From the NCBI RefSeq assembly GCF_005405885.1, contig NZ_BJFL01000013.1:1-64000 (forward strand): DNA of 64,000 nt. The letters are read 5' to 3'. Made by a program: the position numbers and the translations under genes. The first letter of the stretch is position 1. Each line of letters opens with the position of its first letter. This document shows positions 56,214 through 64,000 of this stretch, one piece after another. The notes below the pieces were generated by a model. It saw nothing but the letters and a program-made list of their open reading frames with translations. It was not told the origin of the DNA and searched no databases. This stretch comes from Gandjariella thermophila. GTDB lineage: Bacteria; Actinomycetota; Actinomycetes; Mycobacteriales; Pseudonocardiaceae.

Positions 56214-58559
56214 ATGACGGCGGCCCTCCGCACCGGTACCCCACGTCGGGTCGGCAACCTGCCGTTCGACACGACGAGCTTCTTCGGCCGCCGACGTGAG
56301 ATCGGCCAGATCAGGCGGCTGCTGTCCAACTACCGCGTGGTCACCATCACCGGTCCCGGCGGGGTGGGCAAGACCCGGCTGGCCGTGCGCACGGCCGGCG
56401 ACACGGGGCGGGCGTTCCGGAACAACGTGTGGTTCGTCGAGCTCGGCGAGCTTCGCGACCCCAGCCTGCTGGGCACCACCGTCGCGGAGACCCTGGGCCT
56501 GTACGACCACACCAAGCGGTCCCCGATCGACACGGTCATCGACCACGTCGCCGACAGCCCGACGCTGCTCCTGCTGGACAACTGCGAGCACCTGGTCGAC
56601 GAGGTGGCGGCGTTCGTGGACCGGCTCATCCGCAACTGCCCCGGGCTGACGGTCATGGCCACCAGCCGCCAGTCGCTCGGCCTGGTCGGGGAGAGCACGT
56701 TCGCGGTCGCGCCGCTCCAGGTTCCCGATCCGGACCACGTCCGGTCGCCGGACGCGGTCATGCAGTACGACTCGGTGCTGCTGTTCGCCGAACGTGCCGC
56801 CGCGGTGTGGCCGCACTTCAGCGTGACCGAACAGAACTACCGGGCCGTCGCCCGGCTGTGCCACGACCTGGACGGGATGCCGCTGGCCATCGAGTTGGCC
56901 GCGGCCCGCCTGCGGGCACTGTCCCTGGACCAGATCGTCGAGCGGCTCCGCGAGCGCTTCCGGCTGCTCTCCGGCGGCGCGCGCGGCGCGCCCACCCGGC
57001 AGCGCACGCTACGGGCGCTCATCGACTGGAGCTACGAGCTGTGCTCCGAGCGGGAACGGCACGTTTGGGCGCGCGCGGCGGTGTTCTCCGGCAGCTTCGA
57101 CCTGGCCGCCGCCGAATACGTGGCCGGCGGCGGCCTGGACCCCGCGGACGTGTACAGCACCGTGGATTCCCTGTTGGACAAGTCGATCCTGATGCGCGAG
57201 GAGCACGGCGCCACCGTGCGGTACCGGATGCTCGAGACGATCCGGGAGTACGGCGAGGACATGCTCGCCGAGGCCGGCGAACTCACCGCCGTCCGGCGCC
57301 GCCACCGCGACTGGTACGGGCGGCTCGCCGCGCGGTTCGAGGCCGAGTGGATCGGTCCGCACCAGGTCGACTGGGTTCGCCGGTTGCAGCGGGAACACCC
57401 CAACCTGCGGGTGGCGCTGGAGTTCTGCGCCCAGGAGCCCGGTGAGGCGGTCGCCGGGTTGCGCCTTGCCGCGCGGCTCGACGACTACTGGGCGGTGCGC
57501 GGCCTCTACACCGAGCTGCGGCACTGGCTGGACCGGACCCTGCGGGTGGCGACCGAGCCCACCCCGGAACGGGTGGCCGGGCTGCGGATGAACGCCTGGT
57601 ACGCGACGCTCCAGGGCGACATCCCCGCGGCACGACGGCTGCTCGCCGATGCCGTGATGCTCAACGGCGCGCTCGGGGTCGAGGCCGAGCGCGCCTACCT
57701 GATCCAGGCAACGGCTCTCGGTGCCCTCTTCAGCGGCGACCGGGACACGGCGGTCACGCTGTTCGGGGAGGCGCTCGCGGCGTTCCGGGCGGCCCGGGAC
57801 ATGCGCGGGGAACTGATCAGCCTGATGCTGCTCGGCGCGACCGTGGGCCTGCACGGAGATCCCGAGAAGGGGCTGGCCCTGCTGCACGAGTGCATCGGGA
57901 AGGCGACGGCGCTCGGCGAGGTGGGCTGGCGGTCGTGGGCGCTGTGGGAGGTGACCCAGATCGAAGTGCCCTACGGCTCGCTGGACGACGCCGACTCCGC
58001 CGCCCGCGAGGCACTCGAGCTGCACCAACGGCTCGGCATGAAGCTCGCCATGGCCTTCGCCCTCGACACCCTGGCGTGGATCGCCGAGCGTCGTGACCAG
58101 CACACCCGGGCAGCCGAGCTGTTCGGCGCCGCCAGCACCCTGTGGGACGCGGTCGGAGCCTCGCCGGAGAACTACATGGGCTTCGAGACCCAGCACCGCC
58201 GGCAGTGGGACCGTGCCCGCAAGGCGCTCGGCGACGCCGCGTTCGACGCGGCGTTCCAGCACGGCAGGCAACTGCCCACCGACGCGGCCGTGAACCTCGC
58301 GCTGGGGCGACGCCCGGTCGAAGCCGCCGCGCCACCGCCGAGCCCGAGGAAGGCACCGCTGACGCGGCGCGAGGGGGAGATCGCCGAACTGGTCGCCGAG
58401 GGCATGACCAACAGGGACATCGCCGAGCGGCTGGTGATCTCGCCGCGCACCGCGGACACGCACGTCGAGCACATCCTGACCAAGCTCGGCTTCACCTCCC
58501 GCGCCCAGATCGCGTCGTGGGTGGCCGCCCAGAAGGGGCGGCCACCCGGCACGACGTAA
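56214..58559 (+). CDS. STAND-ATPase regulator with C-terminal LuxR HTH
   Basis: 781 residues. The NTPase core has SFFGRRREIGQIRRLL, VTITGPGGVGKTRLAVR (P-loop, ~47-54), LLLLDNCEHLVDEVAAFVD (Walker B), GLTVMATSRQSLGLVGES and GMPLAIELAAARL. A winged-helix and TPR-like helical repeats follow (residues ~300-680), then a LuxR-type helix-turn-helix (LTRREGEIAELVAEGMTNRDIAERLVISPRTADTHVEHILTKLGF). Such LAL/STAND regulators switch on oligomerisation after ligand or partner binding and often control secondary metabolism. The likely partner is the co-transcribed XRE protein. Targets unknown. Confidence 0.9.
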   Translation: MTAALRTGTPRRVGNLPFDTTSFFGRRREIGQIRRLLSNYRVVTITGPGGVGKTRLAVRTAGDTGRAFRNNVWFVELGELRDPSLLGTTVAETLGLYDHTKRSPIDTVIDHVADSPTLLLLDNCEHLVDEVAAFVDRLIRNCPGLTVMATSRQSLGLVGESTFAVAPLQVPDPDHVRSPDAVMQYDSVLLFAERAAAVWPHFSVTEQNYRAVARLCHDLDGMPLAIELAAARLRALSLDQIVERLRERFRLLSGGARGAPTRQRTLRALIDWSYELCSERERHVWARAAVFSGSFDLAAAEYVAGGGLDPADVYSTVDSLLDKSILMREEHGATVRYRMLETIREYGEDMLAEAGELTAVRRRHRDWYGRLAARFEAEWIGPHQVDWVRRLQREHPNLRVALEFCAQEPGEAVAGLRLAARLDDYWAVRGLYTELRHWLDRTLRVATEPTPERVAGLRMNAWYATLQGDIPAARRLLADAVMLNGALGVEAERAYLIQATALGALFSGDRDTAVTLFGEALAAFRAARDMRGELISLMLLGATVGLHGDPEKGLALLHECIGKATALGEVGWRSWALWEVTQIEVPYGSLDDADSAAREALELHQRLGMKLAMAFALDTLAWIAERRDQHTRAAELFGAASTLWDAVGASPENYMGFETQHRRQWDRARKALGDAAFDAAFQHGRQLPTDAAVNLALGRRPVEAAAPPPSPRKAPLTRREGEIAELVAEGMTNRDIAERLVISPRTADTHVEHILTKLGFTSRAQIASWVAAQKGRPPGTT

Positions 58560-58650
58560 CCGGCCCGCGGTCTCGGCGGGGCGACTCAGTGCCTGCTCCT
58601 GAACGCGCGCCGCGATCGCGTCGCCGGGGCTCGCAGGTGAGTCCACTTCC

Positions 58651-58675
58651 GGAACAGGCCGTCAGAGCCTGTCCC
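58651..58675. terminator. Hairpin between the STAND regulator and ahcY
   Basis: GGAACAGGC (58651-58659) and GCCTGTCCC (58667-58675) pair at 8 of 9 positions around a 7-base loop, between two convergent genes. Tentative. Confidence 0.35.
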
Positions 58676-58724
58676 GGCGCGTTCCCAGCTCGTCACCGCC
58701 GGTCAGTCCCGTCGGAGGAGGCTG

Positions 58725-60188
58725 TCAGTACCGGTAGTGCTCCGACTTGAACGGGCCCTCCGGGTCCACGCCGATGTACTCGGCCTGGTCCTTGGTGAGC
58801 TTGGTGATCTCACCGCCGAGCGCCTCGACGTGGATCCTGGCCACCTTCTCGTCGAGGATCTTGGGCAGCCGGTACACCTCGCGGTCGTACCCCTGGTACT
58901 TGGTGAACAGCTCGACCTGCGCGATGACCTGGTTGGAGAACGAGTTCGACATCACGAACGACGGGTGACCGGTGGCGTTGCCCAGGTTCAGCAGCCGCCC
59001 CTCGGACAGCACGATGATCGAGTGCCCGTCCGGGAACACCCACTCGTCCACCTGCGGCTTGATGTTGATCCGGTGAATCCCGGGGTAGCGGGCCAGGCCG
59101 GCCATGTCCAGCTCATTGTCGAAGTGACCGATGTTGCCCAGGATCGCCTGGTGCTTCATCCGGGCCATGTGGTCGACCGTGACCACGTCCTTGTTACCGG
59201 TCGTGGTGATCACGATGTCGGCGGTGTCGAGCACGCTCTCCAACTTGGCCACCTGGTAGCCGTCCATCATGGCCTGCAGCGCGCAGATCGGGTCGATCTC
59301 GGTGACGATCACCCGGGCGCCCTGGCCGCGTAGCGACTCGGCGGCGCCCTTGCCCACGTCGCCGTAGCCGCAGACCACCGCCACCTTGCCGCCGATGAGC
59401 ACGTCGGTGCCCCGGTTGATGCCGTCGATCAGTGAGTGCCGGATGCCGTAGCGGTTGTCGAACTTCGACTTGGTGACCGAGTCGTTGACGTTGATCGCCG
59501 GGAACAGCAGCTCACCCGCGGCGGCGAGCTGGTACAGCCGCAGCACGCCGGTGGTGGTCTCCTCGGTGACGCCCCGGATGCCCTCGCCGATCTTGGTCCA
59601 CTTGCCCGGGTCGGCCGCGAGGGACGCCCGCAGCAGCTCCAGGATGACCTTCCACTCCTCCGGGTCGTCCTCCTCGGGTGAGGGCACCACGCCGGCCTTC
59701 TCGTACTGGGTGCCCTTGTGCACCAGCAGCGTCGCGTCCCCGCCGTCGTCCAGGATCATGTTCGGGCCGGCGCCGTCCGGCCAGGTCAGCGCGCGTTCGG
59801 TGCACCACCAGTACTCGGTCAGCGACTCACCCTTCCAGGCGAACACCGGCACGCCCTTCGGCTCCTCGGGGCTGCCGTGCGGGCCGACCACCACGGCGGC
59901 CGCGGCGTGGTCCTGGGTGGAGAAGATGTTGCAGGACGCCCACCGCACCTCGGCACCCAGCGCGACCAGCGTCTCGATCAGCACGGCGGTCTGCACCGTC
60001 ATGTGCAGCGATCCGGAGATCCGGGCGCCCCGCAGGGGGTAGACCTCGGCGTACTCCCGGCGCAGCGCCATCAACCCCGGCATCTCGTGCTCGGCCAGCC
60101 GGATCTCCTTGCGGCCGAACTCGGCCTGCGCGAGATCGGCAACGGCGAAGTCGACGCCGTTGCGGGTCTGCAGCCGTTCTGCGGTCAT
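58725..60188 (-). CDS. ahcY: Adenosylhomocysteinase (S-adenosylhomocysteine hydrolase)
   Basis: 487 residues from ATG 60188 with GGGAGG upstream. It splits S-adenosylhomocysteine, the product inhibitor of methylation reactions, into adenosine and homocysteine. Motifs: [53 protein letters not shown], the NAD-binding [39 protein letters not shown] and [13 protein letters not shown]. It has the ~40-residue insertion of the mycobacterial/eukaryote-like long form. No SAH riboswitch was recognised upstream. Confidence 0.97.
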   Translation of the reverse strand: MTAERLQTRNGVDFAVADLAQAEFGRKEIRLAEHEMPGLMALRREYAEVYPLRGARISGSLHMTVQTAVLIETLVALGAEVRWASCNIFSTQDHAAAAVVVGPHGSPEEPKGVPVFAWKGESLTEYWWCTERALTWPDGAGPNMILDDGGDATLLVHKGTQYEKAGVVPSPEEDDPEEWKVILELLRASLAADPGKWTKIGEGIRGVTEETTTGVLRLYQLAAAGELLFPAINVNDSVTKSKFDNRYGIRHSLIDGINRGTDVLIGGKVAVVCGYGDVGKGAAESLRGQGARVIVTEIDPICALQAMMDGYQVAKLESVLDTADIVITTTGNKDVVTVDHMARMKHQAILGNIGHFDNELDMAGLARYPGIHRINIKPQVDEWVFPDGHSIIVLSEGRLLNLGNATGHPSFVMSNSFSNQVIAQVELFTKYQGYDREVYRLPKILDEKVARIHVEALGGEITKLTKDQAEYIGVDPEGPFKSEHYRY

Positions 60189-60485
60189 GGGCGCGCCCCT
60201 CCCTGGATCCGGTTTTCGCGCCTCGACCCTACCGCCCACCACCTGCGGCTCCCGTCCGATCGACGGAAATCGCGCCGTTCCGCAGCGGCGCGCCGCGTCA
60301 TCTCGAAGAATGATCGCGAGCCTGACGGTTCGCGGAGCCGCAGAGGTTACCTGGCCGACGTGAGTCGCGGCACGTGGGGCGACCCGCGCGCGCCGGGCCG
60401 CCGGGCCCGCGATCGGGGTGGCCAGAGGCGCCCTGCCGACACGATCGCGGCGGCGCGCGAAGTCGCGAAGGGAGGAGCCGTGCTG
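60189..60485. other. ~297-bp divergent region between ahcY and the membrane hydrolase gene
   Basis: It should hold the ahcY promoter and that of the rightward gene. No motif beyond ordinary ribosome sites was recognised. Confidence 0.4.
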
Positions 60486-62897
60486 ATGCCGGGGCCCGAC
60501 ACGCGGGTGGTCGAGCTGAGGGTGCATGGCGTGCACGGGACCGCGCCCGAGGACCTGGTCGACGCGGTGGCCGCGGTGGACGTGGCCGGCGACGGGGTGG
60601 GCCGGATCGTGCGCCCGGCGGACCGGCTGCGCAGACCGGCGCCCGGGCCGGTGCTGCACGCCGCGGTGCAGCCGGTCACCCGCACCGTGGAGGGCTACCA
60701 CTGGGGCGCGATGACCTCCGGCGGGCTGGCCAAGTCGACCTGGGCGCTGCTGTTCCCGTTCGCGCTGGCCAACGTCGCGCACTGGATGCTGCCGCCGGTG
60801 CCCGAGGGCGATCGCCCGGCCCGGGTGCTCGGCTACCTGCTGCGCGCGCTCCTGCGGCTGGCCGCGTTACTGCTGACGATGCTGCTCACCGCCCAGTTGA
60901 CAGTGGTCAGCTTCGACCTGCTGGCCGCCCAGTGCCTCGCGCCCGGCTCATCCTGCCTGGCCGGCACGGTCGGAGAGTGGCTGCGCGAGCTACCCGGCGT
61001 GCGCCCGGCGGCCGGCCTGCTCCCGGTGGCACTGGCCGCGTACGTGCTGCACCGGGTGTCCACGGTGAACTGGAAGGTGTCCGAGGACGCGACCGCGACG
61101 ACGGCGCCGCGCGAGGGCGTCGACCCGAAGCTGCCCGGGGCCACGGTGGACGCCGACCCGGACACCGCGGCGCTGCGCACGTTGCACCTCACCGCGGCCC
61201 TGGCGGTGACCGCGCTGCTGGTGCTCGGCGGCCCGCTGCGGCCGACCGGCTCGGACACGGCCACGGTGACCTGGCTTGCCTCGCTGGTGCTGCTCGCGGT
61301 GTGCGGGGTGGGGGTACTGCTGCTGGACGACCCCACCTCGGCCACCCCGAGCCGCACGCCCGGCTGGGTGCATGCCCGGCTCGGCCCGGTGCCCCGGCGG
61401 GTGCTCGGCGGCCTGGGCGCGGTCGTCTTCGCCGTCTCCGGAGTACTGGCCACCCCGCTGCCGGAGCGGCTCGCCGGGCCGGACGCCACCGTGGAGACCA
61501 TCGCCGGGCTGCTCGTGGTGGTGTGCGTGGCATTCGCCGTGCTGCTGGCGCCGGCCGCGCTGCTGGCCCGCCGCGGGTGCCACTGGTCGGCGCTGCCGCG
61601 CCGGCTACGCCCGTGGGCCGGGGGCTGGATGGCCGCGCCGGTGCTGGTGCTCGGCGCGCTGCTCGGCGGCGGGTTCGGCGCCGGCCTGGCGATCACGGTC
61701 CGCGAGGCCATCCACAGCGTCCGCCTGGACCTGCCCGCGGGCTACCGGCTGATCACCCTGCTGTGGGGCGCCGGCGCGGTGCTCGGGCTGGCGGCCGCGC
61801 TCACCGGGGTCGGCGTCGCCGCGATGCTGCGCTGGCTGTCCGCGCGCCGGGGCCGGGACACCGCACCCGAGGTCGGGCTGCTGCACGAGGGCCGGCCGGA
61901 GGATGCCCGGCGCGCGGCCCGGGCCTGGGCGCGGGCCAGCCTGGAACGCGGCCACGGGCAGCACGTGCTGCTCGCCGTGGCCGGCGCACTGGCCACCGGC
62001 GCGGCGCTCGCCATCCTGGTCCGCCTCGGCCTGCTGCCGCTGCCGGACTGGCTGCAGCCGCTGTCCACGGTCGGGGTGGCGGTGCTGTGGCTGCTGGTCG
62101 GCGGGCTGCTGCGGCTGGTGTATCTCGCCGCTGCGCGCCCGGGCGCGGCACGCGGCCTCGGCATCCTGTACGACCTGGCGTCGTTCTGGCCGAGGGAGGC
62201 GCATCCCGTGGTGCCGCCCTGCTACGCACTCAAGGCGGTGCCCGAGGTGGCCGCCCGGGCGGCGGAGCACCTCAAAGACCCGAACACCCGCGTCGTGCTC
62301 ACCGGGCACAGCCAGGGCAGCCTGCTGGTCGCGGTGGCCGCGTCCCGGCTGCTCGCCGCGCTGCCGGACGCGGACCACGAGCGGGTCGGCCTGGTCACAG
62401 CGGGGTCGCAGCTGCAGTGGGCCTACCCGAGAGCGTTCCCGGCCGTGGTGCCGCACGCGTCGCTGACCGCGCTGTTCGGCGAGTTGGGCGGCCGCTGGCG
62501 GGCGCTGTGCCGGGGCACCGACCCGCTTGGCGGCGCGGTGTCCAGTTGGGGTCGCCAGGTCTACGGCGGGATGCTGCTCGGCGTCGGGTTCCGCGCGGAC
62601 GGCACGGACGGCGCGCTGCCCGCCGCGACCCGCGGGCCGACCGGGGTGCTGGTGCTCGGCGGTGACCACTGGCTGCCCGACCCGCAGCGCGGCCCGTTCC
62701 CGGGCCGCCGCTGGCGCGCCGGGGTGCTCGGCCACGCCGACTACTACTCCGACCCGGAATGGGACCGCGCGGTGGCCATGGCCGCAGGCCTCGAACCCAC
62801 GGTGACCGAGGAGCCGGCCGAGGAGCCGCCCAATCTGCTCGCCGCCGTCAACGGCAGCCGGGAGCCGAGCGGGCTGGCACCGCAGGACGGGCCGTGA
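60486..62897 (+). CDS. Multi-pass membrane protein with split alpha/beta-hydrolase motifs
   Basis: 803 residues from ATG 60486; GTG 60480 is two codons earlier and both share the GGGAGGAGCC site. It opens with a typical hydrolase strand and oxyanion loop ([21 protein letters not shown]). About eight hydrophobic helices follow over residues ~90-545 ([78 protein letters not shown]). After ~580 the hydrolase resumes with [20 protein letters not shown] (nucleophile Ser in GHSQG) and a His-containing [11 protein letters not shown]. This looks like a serine lipase or esterase fold with a membrane domain inserted. Function unknown. Confidence 0.85.
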   Translation: MPGPDTRVVELRVHGVHGTAPEDLVDAVAAVDVAGDGVGRIVRPADRLRRPAPGPVLHAAVQPVTRTVEGYHWGAMTSGGLAKSTWALLFPFALANVAHWMLPPVPEGDRPARVLGYLLRALLRLAALLLTMLLTAQLTVVSFDLLAAQCLAPGSSCLAGTVGEWLRELPGVRPAAGLLPVALAAYVLHRVSTVNWKVSEDATATTAPREGVDPKLPGATVDADPDTAALRTLHLTAALAVTALLVLGGPLRPTGSDTATVTWLASLVLLAVCGVGVLLLDDPTSATPSRTPGWVHARLGPVPRRVLGGLGAVVFAVSGVLATPLPERLAGPDATVETIAGLLVVVCVAFAVLLAPAALLARRGCHWSALPRRLRPWAGGWMAAPVLVLGALLGGGFGAGLAITVREAIHSVRLDLPAGYRLITLLWGAGAVLGLAAALTGVGVAAMLRWLSARRGRDTAPEVGLLHEGRPEDARRAARAWARASLERGHGQHVLLAVAGALATGAALAILVRLGLLPLPDWLQPLSTVGVAVLWLLVGGLLRLVYLAAARPGAARGLGILYDLASFWPREAHPVVPPCYALKAVPEVAARAAEHLKDPNTRVVLTGHSQGSLLVAVAASRLLAALPDADHERVGLVTAGSQLQWAYPRAFPAVVPHASLTALFGELGGRWRALCRGTDPLGGAVSSWGRQVYGGMLLGVGFRADGTDGALPAATRGPTGVLVLGGDHWLPDPQRGPFPGRRWRAGVLGHADYYSDPEWDRAVAMAAGLEPTVTEEPAEEPPNLLAAVNGSREPSGLAPQDGP

Positions 62898-63039
62898 CGG
62901 CCGTTTTCGCTCGACAGCCCTGGCGGAGTGGACCGGTGAAGACGATCGGCTCGTCCGGCCCGAGGACAGCCCGGTCCCGGTGTTCCCCACCACGCGCCTG
63001 CACGTCGACGCGGCCGTGGCGCGGGGCCTGGACGAGTAG
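62896..63039 (+). pseudogene. Coding-like remnant without a start codon
   Basis: In the frame +1 relative to the upstream membrane protein, codons run without a stop to TAG at 63037. They encode a non-repetitive, protein-like sequence (ALAEWTGEDDRLVRPEDSPV followed by FPTTRLHVDAAVARGLDE). There is no ATG, GTG or TTG start in frame, and the segment fits no neighbour. It may be the 3' end of a gene lost by deletion or frameshift. The family was not recognised. Confidence 0.35.
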
Positions 63040-63051
63040 CGGCCTGGCCGG

Positions 63052-64000
63052 TCAACCGCTGGCGACCGCCGATTCGGCCGCCAGACGGCCGGTGAGCAGG
63101 GCGTCGGCGGTGGCCTGCCGGCCGGCGCCCGCCAGCAACCCGGCCGGCGCGAGCACGTAGTCGGCGTCCACCGTGACCGCCGCGCCGCGCAGCACCGGCC
63201 GGAGCACCGGGTCCGCGCGCAGGTCGTGTTCCAGGCCGGCGAGGGCGTCGCGGTCGGCGTGCCGGAACACACCGCCGGAGAGGACCAGCAGCCCGGCGCC
63301 GCGCGGCCCGAGCCGCCCGTCGACCAGCCGCAGATGCCGGCGGACGGCGAGCACCACGGCCAGGCGGGCGAGCGTCAGGTCGACGGTTCTCTCCCGCGCG
63401 TCGTCCGGCACCCAGCCGACGTCGGTGGCTCGCCTCTCCGCCGCCTCCCCGAGTTCCGCCGCCTGACCGGCGTCGACCAGCCGTTCCGCTGCCGCCTCGG
63501 CCACCACCGTCGGCGCCGACCACCGCATGCCGAGGTCCCCCTCGACCGTGCGCCGGTCGGCCGGCAGCCCGACGGCCCGCTCGCCTCCGTCCGGTGTGGA
63601 CACCGCCGAGTACACGTCCGTGGTGGCTCCGCCGACATCGACCACGAGGACCGCGCCGCCGCTGCCGTCCCGCTCGGCGAGCACACCGGCCAGCCGGGAC
63701 ACCCCGGCCAGCACCGCGTCCGGGGTCACCGCGCGCACCATGCGGCGGAACGCCGGACCGCGCGACAGCCCCTTGCCGCCGATCACGTGCCGCAGGAACG
63801 CCTCCCGGATCGCCTTTCGCGCCGGCCCTGGCGCGAGTTCGCCCACGTCGGGGAGCACGTTGTCGGTGGCCGCCACGGTGCGGCCGGTGTCCCGCAGGAT
63901 GGCCAGCGCCTCGTCCCTGGCGTCGGCGTTGCCGGCCAGCACGATCGGGGTGCGCAGTCGGTTGGTGGCCAGCCGGTGCGCGTTGTGCAGCAGCACGCGG
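63052..64000 (-). CDS. GlmL/MutL-family ASKHA ATPase (N-terminus beyond window)
   Basis: The C-terminal ~316 residues of a leftward gene cut by the right edge; the true start lies outside. LVVDVGGATTDVYSAVS is a phosphate-binding loop of actin/Hsp70-type ATPases, LLVLSGGVFRH is a second nucleotide loop, and PIVLAGNADARDEA with NVLPDVGELAPGPARKAI resembles the MutL/GlmL proteins that accompany adenosylcobalamin-dependent glutamate mutases and aminomutases. A reactivating-chaperone role for such a mutase is the likely function; the mutase genes would lie to the right. Confidence 0.8.
   Translation of the reverse strand, partial: RVLLHNAHRLATNRLRTPIVLAGNADARDEALAILRDTGRTVAATDNVLPDVGELAPGPARKAIREAFLRHVIGGKGLSRGPAFRRMVRAVTPDAVLAGVSRLAGVLAERDGSGGAVLVVDVGGATTDVYSAVSTPDGGERAVGLPADRRTVEGDLGMRWSAPTVVAEAAAERLVDAGQAAELGEAAERRATDVGWVPDDARERTVDLTLARLAVVLAVRRHLRLVDGRLGPRGAGLLVLSGGVFRHADRDALAGLEHDLRADPVLRPVLRGAAVTVDADYVLAPAGLLAGAGRQATADALLTGRLAAESAVASG

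Noticed and set aside
60189-60300. Possible SAH riboswitch in front of ahcY
   Set aside because: The conserved core and pseudoknot pairing could not be recognised by eye.
60189-60782. In-frame upstream extension of ahcY
   Set aside because: The extension is Arg/Ala-rich, runs into the divergent gene, and the ATG at 60188 has a good ribosome site and matches the family start.

Overview
This is a GC-rich, gene-dense chromosomal segment from a high-GC Actinomycetota, most likely a member of the Pseudonocardiales or a relative. The evidence is frequent GTG starts, many 4-base stop/start overlaps, a WhiB protein, a mycothiol-type SigR/RsrA pair, nickel superoxide dismutase, MtrA-MtrB-LpqB, and gene order shared with Mycobacterium (whiB1-pdtaS-TB7.3-rshA-sigH; secA1-hpf-comF-lpqB-mtrB-mtrA-tmk-sahH). 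No rRNA, tRNA, CRISPR array or insertion sequence was recognised.

Layout. 1-4 kb: a membrane-anchored zinc metallopeptidase (cut by the left edge), a DUF2207 membrane protein and a VapBC-type toxin-antitoxin pair. 4-12 kb: a tightly coupled histidine-utilisation operon (hutH-hutU-M20 amidohydrolase-hutF-hutI) with a divergent IclR regulator. The M20 enzyme sits where an N-formylglutamate deformylase would be expected. 12-15.5 kb: a four-gene osmoprotectant/quaternary-amine ABC importer. 15.6-20.3 kb: a large PAS-GGDEF-EAL cyclic-di-GMP protein with a palindromic leader, and malic enzyme. 20.7-26.7 kb: an RmlC-like epimerase, the divergent sodX/sodN pair, an orphan D12 adenine methyltransferase, and small metabolic, membrane and lipid genes.

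26.8-31 kb: the stress and signalling block. It holds whiB1 (with CRP-like sites), the histidine kinase PdtaS, a free biotinyl protein, ribosomal protein bL37, RsrA and SigR. SigR has a good self-type promoter and an in-frame upstream extension. 31-42.8 kb: housekeeping genes, including SRAP, AroA, RsgA, a LppX-like lipoprotein, P5C dehydrogenase, a WS/DGAT with an altered active site and a TrmH-type RNA methyltransferase.

42.8-60.2 kb: the conserved secA-hpf-comF-lpqB-mtrB-mtrA-tmk-ahcY backbone. It is interrupted by a VOC protein plus a methyltransferase (between mtrA and tmk) and by an XRE regulator plus a STAND-LuxR regulator (between tmk and ahcY). 60.4-64 kb: a multi-pass membrane protein that carries alpha/beta-hydrolase motifs at both ends, a coding-like remnant without a start, and the C-terminal part of a GlmL/MutL-type ATPase cut by the right edge.

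The best candidates for something new are the interrupted alpha/beta-hydrolase membrane protein, the XRE/STAND pair, the non-HutG last step of the hut operon, the orphan methyltransferase, and several operator-like palindromes. All functions are read from sequence motifs and gene context only; no database search was possible.
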